The notes under the pieces are model-generated. The model saw only the letters and a list, made by a program, of their open reading frames with translations, did no database searches and was not told where the DNA came from. Both the position numbers and the translations under genes were made by a program. A stretch of DNA of 64,000 nucleotides, from assembly GCA_930367215.1 (NCBI GenBank), contig OV884059.1, positions 63,707,393-63,771,392 on the forward strand, given 5' to 3'. This stretch comes from Pollenia angustigena. Taxonomy: Eukaryota; Arthropoda; Insecta; Diptera; Polleniidae. This document shows, in pieces, positions 52,140 to 63,016 of the stretch (position 1 is its first letter; every line of letters starts with the position of its first letter).

Positions 52140-52965
52140 TGTTACAATTTATTATGTTAGATGAAATTCGTTGTTGTTAAAGATATTTTAAAAATGCTTG
52201 AGAATCTTAACGTACCTTTGGATGTTTATGAAACATGGAAAAAATTACGGGTTGTTAATTGGAAGAGTCTTTTTATGATGATATTCCATCTAATTTAAGT
52301 TAGCTTAAGCCAAAACTTAATAGCTACAAAGATACGGCAGGTACGTACCGTTTTAAGAAACTTTCTATTGAAAACTTACAAAAAGTAAGTAGACAAAGCA
52401 AGTAACATAAAATTATAACTTTCAAAAAAGACTTAAGTTCAATTGATATAGGAAAATGTTTTTTTTTTTTTACAAATTTTTATATAAGATTTTTGTTAAT
52501 TTTAAAATTTTAGCAACAATGTTCATAAGACTGTAGTTTTTTGTTTGAATTAATTATGGTAAAGTATTTACATTAAGACGATTTCTTTGCCCTGCTTTTA
52601 TTATATTTTCTTTTAAAAAATTCAGCTTAAATGTTAAAGCATTTGAAATTTTTAAATTGTATGTATTAAATATGTCAGTGGAGTACTTCATTACTTTTGC
52701 TATGCTTATAGTACTATAACAAAAGTGCAATTGTACTGACTTAATCATCTCTGTTATAATTTTTTTTTGTATTCTTTGCAAAACAAAAAAAAAATTTTGT
52801 TGCTCTTGTGTTGGCAATTATAAACAACTGTGTCTTTAAGCAACTATAGATGGCGCCATAAGTACTACATTTTTCAGAATATTGGAAATTTTTCTATACA
52901 TTTGTATATACATTGTATGTATATATGTATATTAATAATAATGATATATACCATTATATATTATA
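52140..52965. other. No gene recognised
   Basis: AT-rich. The frame 52554-52817 (minus) has no motif. TATATATGTATAT-type simple sequence precedes the Helitron at 52966. Confidence 0.4.
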
Positions 52966-53580
52966 CTAGCTTAACCCGGTGCGCTTCGCTAAACTGTAAA
53001 AAAAAATAAATATGAGCAAAATTACAGTATTTTTTCATGATATAATTTATTTATTGACATACATACATACAAATTTTTTTGTAAATATACTTTTAACAAA
53101 AAAATTAATTTATATTATCAATAACAAAGAGCTTAATTAAATAATTCTTATTATGAATGATTATTGCAATGCTTTATGATACACAACATTTTTGGTCTTC
53201 CTACACGTGAGCTTGCAACGTAAAGTTGTCCATGAGAAAAACATGGGTTTAATAAATTAAGGCCGCATTCATGAAGAGTTTATCCCTGCGATTTATTTAT
53301 TGTCATCGCAAACGCTAAAAAACAGGTCCTATGGAGGGTACCACCAAAAGTTCCAACAAAATGCGTGCAGCGGTTCTTATGATATGTGATATTTAATATT
53401 GGAATCCTGTAGGGGGTATCAATTCCCCTGCCCCTATCGAAAAAATAAGTAGCCTTTTTTATTTTAAGGGCTCACATGATGTTACTGTAAATTTCAGGAA
53501 AATCGGTTTAGTAGTTTAGGAGTCTATAAGCCAACAAACAAACAGACAACCATTTTTATACATACATATATGTATATAGA
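52966..53580 (-). mobile_element. Helitron remnant, family 1, with helicase 3' end
   Basis: On the minus strand it starts TCTATATACATATATG, continues with GGCTTATAGACTCC and AACCGATTTTCCTGAAATTT, and ends AGCGAAGCGCACCGGGTTAA, then GCTAG. These are the 5' TC and 3' hairpin-plus-CTAG features of Helitrons. The terminal sequences are shared with the Helitron at 61738-63016. The 3' flanking base is T (minus strand), as expected. The 5' flanking base is not the expected A, so that border is approximate. Confidence 0.7.
53164..53318 (-). pseudogene. Helitron helicase C-terminal relic
   Basis: Reads LAFAMTINKSQG, a TAA, then TLHECGLNLLNPCFSHG, QLYVASSRVGRP. The Pif1-type helicase motifs FAMTINKSQGQ and QLYVA.SRV close the Rep-helicase protein of Helitrons, which unwinds DNA during rolling-circle transposition. 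One stop codon replaces the Gln after KSQG. The rest of the gene is absent. Confidence 0.75.
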
Positions 53581-54266
53581 AAGAAGATAGAAGATGATTT
53601 TATATCATATATATGGAATACCTGAAACTGCGTACATGGTATAACAACTTTTGCTAAAATAGCCTAAAATTATTCATAGTAATATACATACATACAAACA
53701 CTTTATAGGTATCAAATGGTCAGTCTAAAATCTAGTATGTTCGCTGTGAACAATTGCTCAGTCATTACATGTTTGAAAATTTTAAAATAATAAAGGTCAT
53801 ATTTAAATTATTTTCCGTTTGTACGATGTTAAATGAATTTTACCCATGTACCAAATTTTATCAGATGATACCCAAATTGCAAGATCGGTATAGAAAGAGA
53901 TTTTTGGTCGTTGGGTATATATCAAAATAAATATTAGATCGCTACTACTTTATAGAAATGATTAACATCTTCTCCCTGCAAGATGATTAATCAATGCCAA
54001 TTATGTTTTTTGTCACTAAAGTAATAACTATTAAATACAATTTAAATATAGTTAATAACCAATAGTAAGTTTGTTTTACCAAATAAGCAACAACCACAAT
54101 AACCAGTGATATTATACGTAGGGAAAATCCCCATTTGTAGAGATTTTCTTCCAAAAAAATGTCCGTAGGGAAAAAAGGACAGATTTGTTGAAATCACTAA
54201 AATGTAGGGACTTTGAGTATTGTTGGAAAACTGTATACATTTGACAACCTTTTTCGATTTGCGAAG
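53581..54266. other. No gene recognised
   Basis: AT-rich. A GTAGGGAAAA-repeat patch at 54115-54210 may be an old transposon end but has no partner. Confidence 0.4.
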
Positions 54267-54660
54267 GCAGAATTAGTCTTTGCTTTCTATTTCTGTTCTG
54301 TTCCGTGACGTTCTGTTACGAAATTGTAATAGTTACTTTTTCTGTAGCAACTTATCAGCCATTTATGACAAATTTATTAGTTTTGCACCGTCCATTGTTT
54401 TATTTCAATAATGTGCACATAAATTTGATGAAATTAAATTTTATGAATTCTTAAAATCAATAAACAGTTTATTTCAATATAAAAATGTATTTTTTTATTA
54501 TTTATTTATTTTGCTGTAATTTACAATTACTTAACAAGTTTTTGATTTTAACAAATTGGACCGCAACAGTACAGAAAAACTAATCGATTTCACAGGTTTT
54601 TTAATAACAAAAACAAATCAGCTGATTCGTAACAGAACAGAAAGTAAAGACTAATTCTAC
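54267..54660. mobile_element. MITE with GYAGAATTAGTCTTT ends
   Basis: The left end GCAGAATTAGTCTTTGC and the right end, inverted, GTAGAATTAGTCTTTAC continue with CTTTCTGTTCTGTTACG. A second copy of the left end (GCAGATATAGTCTTTAC) starts at about 63950 and runs off the window. 394 bp, no ORF. Confidence 0.75.
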
Positions 54661-55393
54661 TTTGATACGGCAACATTACGAATTGTTAAATTACTTTGAG
54701 TCATCGCTTGCCGTCATTTCAGCTTTAATTTTAAAGTAATTTTGTGGTAATCTCTTTAACAAGAATGGATTTCTCTTGAACTTAATTTATCAGAGCAAGA
54801 AATAGATTATTTGTAAAAGATGGGCATCAAAAAGTTTTGTAGTAAATGCGAAATCACTTGGTGTGAGAAAATGGTACCCTACCGATGAATCACCTCAAAC
54901 AATAACACTAGCCAACAAGGTTTTGGACTGGAGCAACCCAATATCTTTCCTAGGGTAATTTGGTGAGCTGAAATCGAATTTGTAATTGGTTTTTCTCTGT
55001 CACGTCAGGGTTTCATGATACAAACCAATGTTTTTATTCGTTTCTTACATAAAAAATCAATAGTTTATTTTAAAGTCAATAAATTTTTAAAAGTGAATGG
55101 CGTTATTTGAACGTCTTTTGTATATTGTTGTTTCGGTTCCACGTATTAGAGTTCAGCAATAGTCTCCCAGCATGCTTTTGTCTCCAAATCCTTAATAAAT
55201 TCTTCAAATTTTTATTAAATTTTGGTTTTTTTTTTGGAAAAAAGTCTAAATACGAATGAAGAATACTCAAAACTTTGTCGGTGGCCACGGTTTGCCCAAG
55301 TTTAAGAGCTATAGGAAAGTTGAAAAAAAAACCCATAAAATTCAGAAAAATGCATGAAATCTTTATTTGAATCGATAGTACGGTCCATATAAT
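54661..55393. other. No gene recognised
   Basis: AT-rich sequence 3' of the mariner relic. May include its 3' UTR and terminal repeat, which I could not place. Confidence 0.4.
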
Positions 55394-56006
55394 TTATTGT
55401 ATCTCATGAATAAATGCTTCAATGTTGTCTTCCAATGCGTCAATTGAAGTGGGCATGTGTGTATAGACATGAGCTTTTACATAGCCCCACAAAAAATAGT
55501 CTAAAGGCGTTAAATCGCACGATCTAGGCGGCCAATTGACCGGTCCGGAACGTGAAATAAAATGTTCACCGAACTCGCCTCTCAATAAGTCCATTGTTAA
55601 GCGTGCTGTATGGCATGTGGCACCGTCTTGTTGAAATCACAGGTCATGCGAGTCAAGCTAAAAAAAAGCAAACAAAAGTTGGATATCATCTCACGGTAAC
55701 GCTTACCATTCACAGTTACGTTACGATTCGCATCATCTTTGAAGAAGTACGGTCCAATGATGCCACCAGCCCATAAACCGCACCAAGCTGTGACTTTTTC
55801 TGGATGCATTGGTTGCTCTTGCAATGCTTCTGGCTGATCTTCACTCCAAAATCGACAATTCTGCTTATTAACGTACCCATTGAGCCAAAAATGAGCTGAC
55901 CATGAAATGGAATAAGCGCGCGATGAACTTTCTTAACAGAGCACGCATTTTGATAATAAAATTCAATAATTTGCAAGCGTTGTTCTTTTGTAAGACGATT
56001 CATGGT
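55394..56006 (-). pseudogene. Mariner-type transposase relic with large internal deletion
   Basis: Starts MNRLTKEQRLQIIEFYYQNA (helix-turn-helix). After about 30 residues it jumps, out of frame, to FWLNGYVNKQNCRFWSED and QPMHPEKVTAWCGLWAGGII. The next pieces are TVNGKRYREMISNF, DGATCHTARLTMDLLRGEFG (second catalytic Asp) and SRSGPVNWPPRSCDLTPLDY (the third acidic residue follows in FLWGYVK context). Lesions: about 100 residues deleted, at least two frameshifts and TGA for Trp before FQQDGATCH. This transposase cuts and pastes its element at TA sites. The likely 5' terminal repeat TATCGGGTGATTTTTTAGG lies upstream at about 56090-56120. Confidence 0.8.
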
Positions 56007-56129
56007 TAAATTATAGACCAAACTGAAGATGTTTGACAGTGAAACAAAACACGAAACATGCGTCAGCTGTTTAAACCAGTGTTGCCAAAAAGATAATACC
56101 TAAAAAATCACCCGATATTTATTAGTTGT

Positions 56130-56550
56130 TTTGTATTTAAAGGTAATTTTAGTAGTTCACATTGTTATTGAAAAAAAAATTGTTATAATTAAGAACACTT
56201 CAATCCCAATGTGCAGAAAGACCGCGAAATGACCGAAAAAAATGACGCAAAAATTATAGTTGGTTGTGAATAAAAGCTATAAATTACGGTTGTTAAAGGT
56301 TGTTTTATTTAAAGTGCAATAAAGAACTCGAAATGGTTTATTATAAAGGAAATAAACCAAAACGTAATTGAAGGGCAGTAACGCAACAATATAAAAAATG
56401 ATTCAACTTTTGTTTTGTTCTTATTCAATTATATAAACATTTGCGCAATTGTATAAAACATACAAATATGACACACGTTTTCGGACATAGTCGTATTTTC
56501 AGCGTTAACGCAAACATTTTGAAATAAACTTTGTTTAACGACTCCATGTG
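56130..56550. other. No gene recognised
   Basis: AT-rich, without motifs or terminal repeats. Confidence 0.4.
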
Positions 56551-57850
56551 CACGCAAAGAAAAAACATGGTTGTGGTAAACATATTCTAAGAGCAACATA
56601 TTATGATAAGAATTATAATTGTAGTCACCATATTAAGATTATTATTGAATCATATTATGACTAAATATACTCGTACTATTACATCATAATATTTTTCTCT
56701 TAATCATATTATTATTCTGTTAATCATACTAAGTTAAAAAGTAATCAAATTATTGTCATGTTGATCATAATAAGCTAAGAAATTAATCATATTATTATCA
56801 TGTTAATCATAATAAGCTAAGAAGTAATCATATTATCATCATGTCAATCATAATAAATTTAGAAGCAATCATATTATGTTTCATAGCTGTCATAAAAATA
56901 CAAAATAAATTAAAATATTTTTGCATCGATTTTTTATTTTGTGGATTTTTACAATTTTTCTTAATGTTAATCAAATAGCGGAGTTTAATATAAGGCTTGC
57001 AAAAGAGCAAATGAAAAATCTGTGGTTTTCATGGGCGTATGTCCATTTTTTCGATTTTAAGATGTTGATGCCATATTGCCTAATTTTGAACGCTCTTTAC
57101 ATTGTTTTGAAAAGATGGATCAATTCCGATTTTTTAACGTAATGACAAAGTTTGAAAAGTGCAATTCCTAGCCAATAGTTTGATCTAGAATGGTTTTTCG
57201 GCTTGCCTGAAAAATTACTTTTTAAACATACGCGGTTGCCCATGAAAACCACAGAAATATCGTAGCACTTTTATAAAATATAACGAAATCTCTGTGTGTT
57301 TTGTTGTTGGATTTTACAAAAAAAAAAACGACAATATTTTGCATTTGCACTATTAAATCACTAACACTGAATGAACTCCGCTAATATTTTAATTTTTTAA
57401 TTTCTTTAAACTTATTTTTTTTATGGAATTTTAACTTTTAATTGTTTAAAAGCTCACAAATAAAAAAACGACACAACTGCTTCAAAATTATTTTACAAAT
57501 GGCGCTAACATAATATGATTAGAGTAAAAATAGTTTGATTGCATCTTTAACATAATATGATAAATGTATAGAAAGTTATCATGTTATGGCTATTAAATAT
57601 CATGATATGGTTGTGAGAAATATAATAAGTTTAGAAAGTTATCATAATTAAGTTGTTAGAAAAATAATTATTTTTCGGTCAACAATACTCAAATTCATAA
57701 TTGCGATAAACATTGATATGTTTACAGTAACTATAATATTGTTGATATTAAATAAAAATAACAATTATTTGTGTACGACAACAATATATTGTTGCATTAA
57801 ACATAGTGTTGTTGCCGTAACCATGCCCAACCATATTTTTTCTCTGCGTG
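56551..57850. mobile_element. 1.3-kb element with CACGCARAGAAAAAA ends
   Basis: The left end CACGCAAAGAAAAAACATGG and the right end, inverted, CACGCAGAGAAAAAATATGG continue with TTG and a G-rich stretch. TGTG flanks both ends. The interior is full of TAATCATATTATG-type repeats on both sides. No transposase is recognised, so it is non-autonomous and of unknown superfamily. Confidence 0.7.
56727..56880. repeat. Approximately 44-bp tandem repeat inside the 1.3-kb element
   Basis: Units of the form CTAAGAARTAATCATATTAT, then ATCATGTTAATCATAATAAG begin near 56727, 56771 and 56815. About three and a half units. Related but less regular sequence recurs inverted at 57515-57660. Confidence 0.7.
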
Positions 57851-57988
57851 TGTGTAGAGGCGAATATATATTTATACTAGCGGACTCGACGAACTTCGCC
57901 TCGTCCCAATTTTAAGCCTTCAGACAAACTTTACAGTAATAATACAACACAAATATTTAAATTTTCAATGTGATTAATTTGAATGGAA

Positions 57989-58688
57989 TCAGTAGAGAAC
58001 GATTTGATGAACAATGTTTTTCGATTTGTTTTCCGGCGCAAAAACAAATAACGAAGACGGTTTCCCAACATGCGAACATGCAACGTACAACTGGCCGTGC
58101 GGAAAACAGGGAAATTCGAGATTAATCCCACAGACTTCTAGTGATTGGCTTTGCGATTTATTGATTGTCATTGCAAATGCCAATGAAAGGGGAACTGAAT
58201 CCGCTTGAATTGGAATGGAAGGTCAGTTGGAATAATGGGAATTCGTGGGATAAGGACTTCCTCTCCTTTGAATTTGCCCTTGATGATTGTCGCCTGAATC
58301 ACATTGTTCATTAGATTTTTGACGGACAACCGCGTACCGATGGACATTTTTGGAGGATTGAGATTCCGCAACATGATTATGATCGATACCACCTTCAGCT
58401 GTAAATTATGCGGCGGAGTTCCTGGTACATCAAGCGAGTTCAAAAATTCCGACGGGTAGCTGGTCGGTTCTTTTTCGTCGGTCACGCAGTCAACAGATTT
58501 GTACGTATGCAGTTGTCCTGCGATTTGACTTTGAATAATAAAGTTTAAGCTATCGACGTTCTTATTCTTCGCTGCTAGTATTGCCCGTTTACGAATATAA
58601 TCGAGATTTTTGTAATTTTGTGCAATGCCAGGGAACACTTTGCTGATGAGTACCTCCTTGGACGATGTGAATTCACAAAAACTTTCAC
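57989..58688 (-). pseudogene. Helitron Rep-helicase, C-terminal piece
   Basis: Reads EFTSSKEVLISKVFPGIAQN, RKRAILAAKNKNVDSLNFII, SVDCVTDEKEPTSYPSEFLN, PGTPPHNLQLKV, IMLRNLNPPKMSIGTRL, KGEEVLIPRIPIIPTDLPFQ, then a one-base frameshift near 58175, then LAFAMTINKSQSQSLEVCGI and HGQLYVACSHVG. These are motifs of the C-terminal half of the Pif1-like helicase that drives rolling-circle transposition. The reading continues upstream of the insertion with the piece at 59579-59842. The frameshift inactivates it. Confidence 0.85.
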
Positions 58689-58935
58689 ACTCATAAAATT
58701 ATTACAGTAACTGATTGTAGGTTATTAAATTCGTGTTCGGTACTGGTAAAATTGAATAAAAATATAGTTATTTTACGAATAATTTTATTTTTCAACATTT
58801 ATGTTGCTTATCAAAAAAACAAACTACCAAAAAATAATGATTTTCCGTATTTTTTTTTTTTTTTTTGTTAATATGTTTGATTTTTGTCGGTTGAAATATA
58901 TTTTTTAAAGTAAAAACTGTTAAATTTTAACGAAT

Positions 58936-59088
58936 ATGTTGTTCAATAAAGTACTAGACGTTGAGCGGAGGGTAAACAATGGATTTACACTGGAAAGCCT
59001 ACGAATACAGAAGAGACTTAATACAGCTGTAAACAAAAGAGATGACAAAGACCGAACGAATGCAAATTACACGATTGCAATATTATAA
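58936..59088 (+). pseudogene. Possible Penelope-like ORF, C-terminal remnant
   Basis: A 51-codon frame reads NKVLDVERRVNNGFTLESLR, IQKRLNTAVNKRDDKDRTN, ANYTIAIL and stops at 59086-59088. The pattern of a LE..RIQ helix followed by a charged, asparagine-rich tail resembles the end of Penelope-like proteins after the GIY-YIG domain. The main support is context: a hammerhead motif of the Penelope type lies 200 bases downstream on the same strand. On its own it is too short to be sure. Confidence 0.4.
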
Positions 59089-59285
59089 TTTGGTCCATTT
59101 TCAACTGTGATACTGGCATTAAGAAAAGTTTAAACTGTAATATTTTTTATTAATTATACATTTATATTTTTGTTTTATGTGTGTGTTTAATTGTACGGTG
59201 TGTATTTTTTAAAACCACATTTAAATTAAAAAAAAAAATGGAAATGTAAATACAAATTCACGATTTTACATTTCAATAAAAATAA

Positions 59286-59324
59286 TCCCTGAAGAGGTAG
59301 GAAAACAGCCTACGAAACGTCGGA
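59286..59324 (+). ncRNA. Hammerhead ribozyme candidate (type I, minimal helix III)
   Basis: UCC (helix I), the core CUGAAGA (59289-59295), helix II GUAGG/CCUAC, GAAA (59314-59317), the palindromic helix III ACGU, C at the cleavage position (GUC at 59319-59321), then GGA closing helix I. Every invariant core base of the hammerhead consensus (CUGANGA, GAAA, GUH) is present. One extra G separates the core from helix II, as in the motif at 22540-22578, where it is a U. Minimal helix III hammerheads of this sort are known from Penelope-like elements and are thought to work as dimers. Confidence 0.72.
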
Positions 59325-59578
59325 GGAAAATATGAAATAAATCTTTTATTTACATAAAGGAAATAATTGGACCTTGAAAGCCTGTTTGGAAAATCCCAAA
59401 AAACATTAATATAGTAGAAAAAGGTCGATAAATATAAAAAACAAAAAATTTTAAAATGAATGCAAAAATCATTTGTTTTAAATGAATTGTAAATGATCCG
59501 TTTTCTTAATGAATTTAAATTTGTTTAAAATGAATTTTTGTTCGAATTTAACTTCATAATATTTTGAGTGCAGGGAAC

Positions 59579-59842
59579 GATATCAATCCATTCGAAACAT
59601 AAACAGGAATTTGGCCGTTACCAAGCTCCAGCAGTTGTCCCGAGAATTTAGCAGCCGATGGGTCGTTCTGCAACGCGACTCTCATGTTTGTGGTCAATTG
59701 CAACTTCTGGACATGCCTCCACAAAGACGACGATCACAGGCACGCATTAAGTTCGTCCGCAGCAGAAGATTTGGGGATGTCAGGAAGTGTTTGACGAAAA
59801 TCTCCGGAGAGCAATATCAAAGCCCCATCAAATCGTCTTAAG
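59579..59842 (-). pseudogene. Helitron Rep-helicase, central piece
   Basis: Minus-strand reading: RRFDGALILLSGDFRQTLPD, IPKSSAADELNACL, a TGA, SSSLWRHVQKLQLTTNMRVA, LQNDPSAAKFSGQLLELGNG and SNGLISFP. LLSGDFRQTLP and LTTNMRV are helicase motifs III and IV region of Helitron Pif1-like helicases. An in-frame TGA sits where Lys is usual (CLKSS). It breaks off at the insertion 58689-59575 and continues in sense at 58688. Confidence 0.85.
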
Positions 59843-60208
59843 TATTAAAAATTCTATATTTTTTGGTTTTGTTTAGTTATATACTTAATTTAATATTAAA
59901 AAACGATTTCTTATATGACGATTTTTTGACGGTTTTTTCAGAACTAATGAGGATTATGACGATTTTTTTTCAACTTTTGACGATAATTCGAAAAAAACAT
60001 CTAACATCACTGATTGAAATAATAAAATTTGGAAAATATTGTAAAAAAGAATGTAAATAAAAGTATATAATAAAAATAAAAATTTTAAGCACAAGTACCT
60101 AAATTCCTTAATGAACAAAACTCAACTAAAATGATTTACATTATTGATTTTATTTTGTATTTTAATATGTACCTACTATGTTACTTTGTTTTAATAATGG
60201 GATCTGCA
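59843..60208. other. No gene recognised
   Basis: AT-rich, no motifs. Confidence 0.4.
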
Positions 60209-60452
60209 CCCGTATTCCGTAATTCGCTTAGCTAAAGCTTAATCTCTATTGCTAAAATGCCTTAGAGAATACAAAATTTAAACATTTTAGTAATGACAAT
60301 AGAAGGGAAAATTGCGGTGAATTAAATTGTTATGGCATTGCCAAATTTAGGAACACACGTAACAGTACTGCATTCGTAGCCAAAAATCGCTAAATCAACT
60401 TTAAAGATTTTTAGCGAAAGAGATTTAGCTTTAGCGAATTACAGAATACGGC
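60209..60452. mobile_element. MITE with CCGTATTCYGTAATTCGC ends
   Basis: The left end CCCGTATTCCGTAATTCGC and the right end, inverted, GGCCGTATTCTGTAATTCGC continue with TAAAGCTAAATCTCT. About 244 bp, no ORF, no clear target duplication. Confidence 0.7.
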
Positions 60453-61587
60453 CACTGAATTCCTTCGCTTTGGCGAAAAAAAAAACAAAAAAAAAAATGT
60501 TACTCTTTCTCTTTTCAACTTCAACTAAAATGATTTACAACCAGGCCTGCCATTTTTGCCGATTTATCGGCATTTTGCCGATTTTTTGCCCCTTAATTAC
60601 TTTTTGTTTGTTTGATAATAATACACTAACTTTAAGCGATACTGAAACAGTTGTAACATTGAAACAACTGTTATTAAGTCAGCGCTTCTACTAAAGAAAA
60701 AGGGGTTAGTTTTATTCAATATTAAATGCGTTAATACATTTTTATTTGCAAAAAATATTCCACTATGAAGAATTAAAGGCCGAAGTTAAAAAAGAAATAA
60801 TTTTTAAGCCTAAAATAATAATAATATTAATTTGTTGCTTTTACGCCAAATCGTGGGCGCATAGTGCCAAAGTAATTCAGTTAAAATTTCTTTTTCTATT
60901 AGGAAAATATACAACACTTTATATTTGTGTTTGAAAATGGATAGATAAATACTTACAAAAGAATAAACGTAAGATAAATTTATATTCACTATCAATGAAT
61001 AATAATTACTTTGATAATTAAATAATTTTTTTTTTAAGATTATAACGCAATTGAGGACGATGTTAGTTCATAAATTAAATAGCCAATTCTAATGTATGGA
61101 AAATTAAATAAATTTGCAAACTTTTTGGCCAAAAATTCAGATCTATAACGTGAACATTTTATGGCAGCATTTGGTACAATTTTTGGTCCTTCCACATTCT
61201 TCCGCAAATGTGGAAAGAATTTTTTAATGTAACAGAGTTTTGATGTTCACTGGAAAATTTATCTTTGCAAGTTATTCGTTTTTTAAAGATTATTTAAAAA
61301 TTAATAATTTAAACTGTTTTTATATTAATATTAAAACGGATTTATTAAAAATGTCAAACTCAAATACTGGAATATACTTAATTATAAGAAAGATAAAAAA
61401 AACTTTATATTTAACTACAATTTCTTTGTAAAAGGTTTATTTTGATTGATTCTTTTGAAATTTCATAAGTTATAAACATTAGATAATTCTGAATTGTTCT
61501 TATTTGTAAGTAAGAATATGTTTTATTGTATTTAAAATAGGTATTTTTAATTTGCCGAGTTTTTGCCGATCTTAATTATTTTGCTTT
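60453..61587. other. No gene; one-sided hAT-like end
   Basis: CAGGCCTGCCATTTTTGCCG at 60542 looks like a hAT terminus with TTTTGCCGAT subterminal repeats. The same TTTGCCGA motifs recur near 61550-61572, but the outer end is missing. The rest is AT-rich without recognisable coding sequence. Confidence 0.4.
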
Positions 61588-61737
61588 TGCTTGTGCAAGG
61601 CGAATTCATAAAGGTGACATTTTCCAGTCATCTGTTTATTGTTTATTTTTTTGTGTGTATACTGAATATCAAGCTTTGTTTACATTTTGTGAACAAATTA
61701 ATTCAAATTTAAAAAACAATAAAAAACAAAAAACTTA

Positions 61738-63016
61738 TCTATATATATAAAAATGAAAAATGTTTATATGTTTGTTTGTTTGTCGGCTTATAGACTCCGA
61801 AACTACTGAACCGATTTTCCTGAAATTTTTACAGTAACATTACGTGAGCCCTAAAAATAAAATAGGCTACTTATTTTTTCAATAGTGGCAGGGGAATTGG
61901 TACCCCCCATAGGATGCCAATATTAATTATCGCATATCTTAAGAGCCGCTGGACGCATTTTGCTGAACTTTTTGTAGTAGGATCTTCTGAGCCCCGAAAT
62001 TGAAATAAGATAGCAGCGGGGGTATTGGAATCCCCCATAGGACGCCAATGTTTAACATCGCATATCTTAAGAACTGTAATAGTGAGAATGTTCAAACTTT
62101 TTAGAAGTCACTCTTATGGTATACTACACTTTTGAAAATAAAAATAAAGCAGGCAGGCGCAGGGGGGAAATACCTCCCAGAGGATGCATACATTAAATAT
62201 CGCTCAACTAAAGAACTTTTAAAGGGAGAGTCTTAAAACGTGGTTAAAGCTACTATTATAGTAAACTATAAATTTCAATATAAAAATGTGCGGGGAAGAC
62301 AGGGGAGGAGCAGTACCCCTCATAGATAGCAATATTATTAAGAGCCGCTTCAAGCAATTTGTTGAACTTTTGGTAGTAGGATCTTCTGAGCCCCAAAATT
62401 TAAACAAAATAGCAGCGGGGGAAGTGTTACCCCCCATAGGACGCCAATGTTAAATATCGGATATCTTAAAAACTATTGAAGTTAGAATGTTCAAACTTTG
62501 TAGAAGTCACACTTATGGTATACTACACTTTTGAAAATAAAAATAAAGCGGGAAGGCGCAGGGGGGAAATACCTTCCATAGGATGCATATATTAAATATC
62601 TCTCAACTGAAGAACTATTAAAGGGAGAGCCTTCAAACGTGGTTAAATCTACTATTATGGCAAACTTTAAATTTCAATATAAAAATGGGCGGCGTAGACA
62701 GAGAAGGAGCAGTACCCCTCATAGATAGAAATATAATTTAGAGCCGCGGCACTCATTTTATTAAACTTTTTGTAGTATGATCTTCTGAACCCCAAAATTG
62801 AAATAAAATAGCAGCAGGGAAATGTTACCCCCCATAGGACGCCATTGTTTAATATCACATATCTTAAGAACTGTTATAGTAAGAATGTTCAAACTTAGTA
62901 GAAGTCACTCCTATGGTATACTACACTTTTGAAAATAAAAATAAAGCATATATTAAATATCTCTCAACTGAAGAAGTGGTTTAAGCAGTGTAGCGAAGCG
63001 CACCGGGTTAAGCTAG
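61738..63016 (+). mobile_element. Non-autonomous Helitron, family 1
   Basis: Starts TCTATATATATAAAAATG with GGCTTATAGACTCC and AACCGATTTTCCTGAAATTT. Ends TAGCGAAGCGCACCGGGTTA, then AGCTAG. It lies between A (61737) and T (63017), the Helitron target. The GCG.AGCGC stretch can form the 3' hairpin. The ends match those of 52966-53580. The interior is a tandem array of about 400-bp units and has no Rep-helicase. Confidence 0.88.
61940..62965 (+). repeat. Approximately 400-bp tandem repeat inside the Helitron
   Basis: The landmark GTAGTAGGATCTTCTGAGCCC (diverged in the third copy) occurs near 61973, 62370 and 62770. Each unit also has GCAGCGGGGG, CCCCCCATAGGACGCCA and TATGGTATACTACACTTTTG. Three diverged units. 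Confidence 0.85.

Larger units (their letters stand above)
58689..59575. mobile_element. Insertion into the Helitron helicase, CACTCA ends, carrying a Penelope-like 3' end
   Basis: The left border CACTCATAAAATTATTA and the right border, inverted, CACTCAAAATATTATGAAG form a short imperfect terminal repeat. The flanking helicase pieces rejoin in sense across it, which fixes the borders within a few bases. It contains a 51-codon Penelope-like C-terminus (58936-59088) and a hammerhead motif (59286-59324). A similar CACTCAAAATA terminus occurs at 63647. The superfamily of the carrier element is unknown. Confidence 0.6.
57877..59842 (-). mobile_element. Helitron, family 2, 3' part, split by a later insertion
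   Basis: On the minus strand it ends GTTCGTCGAGTCCGCTAG followed by T, a typical Helitron 3' end with GC-rich hairpin and CTAG. Helicase coding sequence runs from 59842 to about 59579 and from 58688 to 57989. The 887 bases between (58689-59575) are an insertion bounded by CACTCA inverted repeats. The 5' part of the element and its Rep domain are missing. Confidence 0.75.

Noticed and set aside
52554..52817. 87-codon minus-strand ORF as a host gene
   Set aside because: AT-rich composition, no recognisable motif, and no splice or promoter context.
60542..61575. hAT element starting CAGGCCTGCC
   Set aside because: Subterminal repeats suggest it, but the right end is missing and borders cannot be set.
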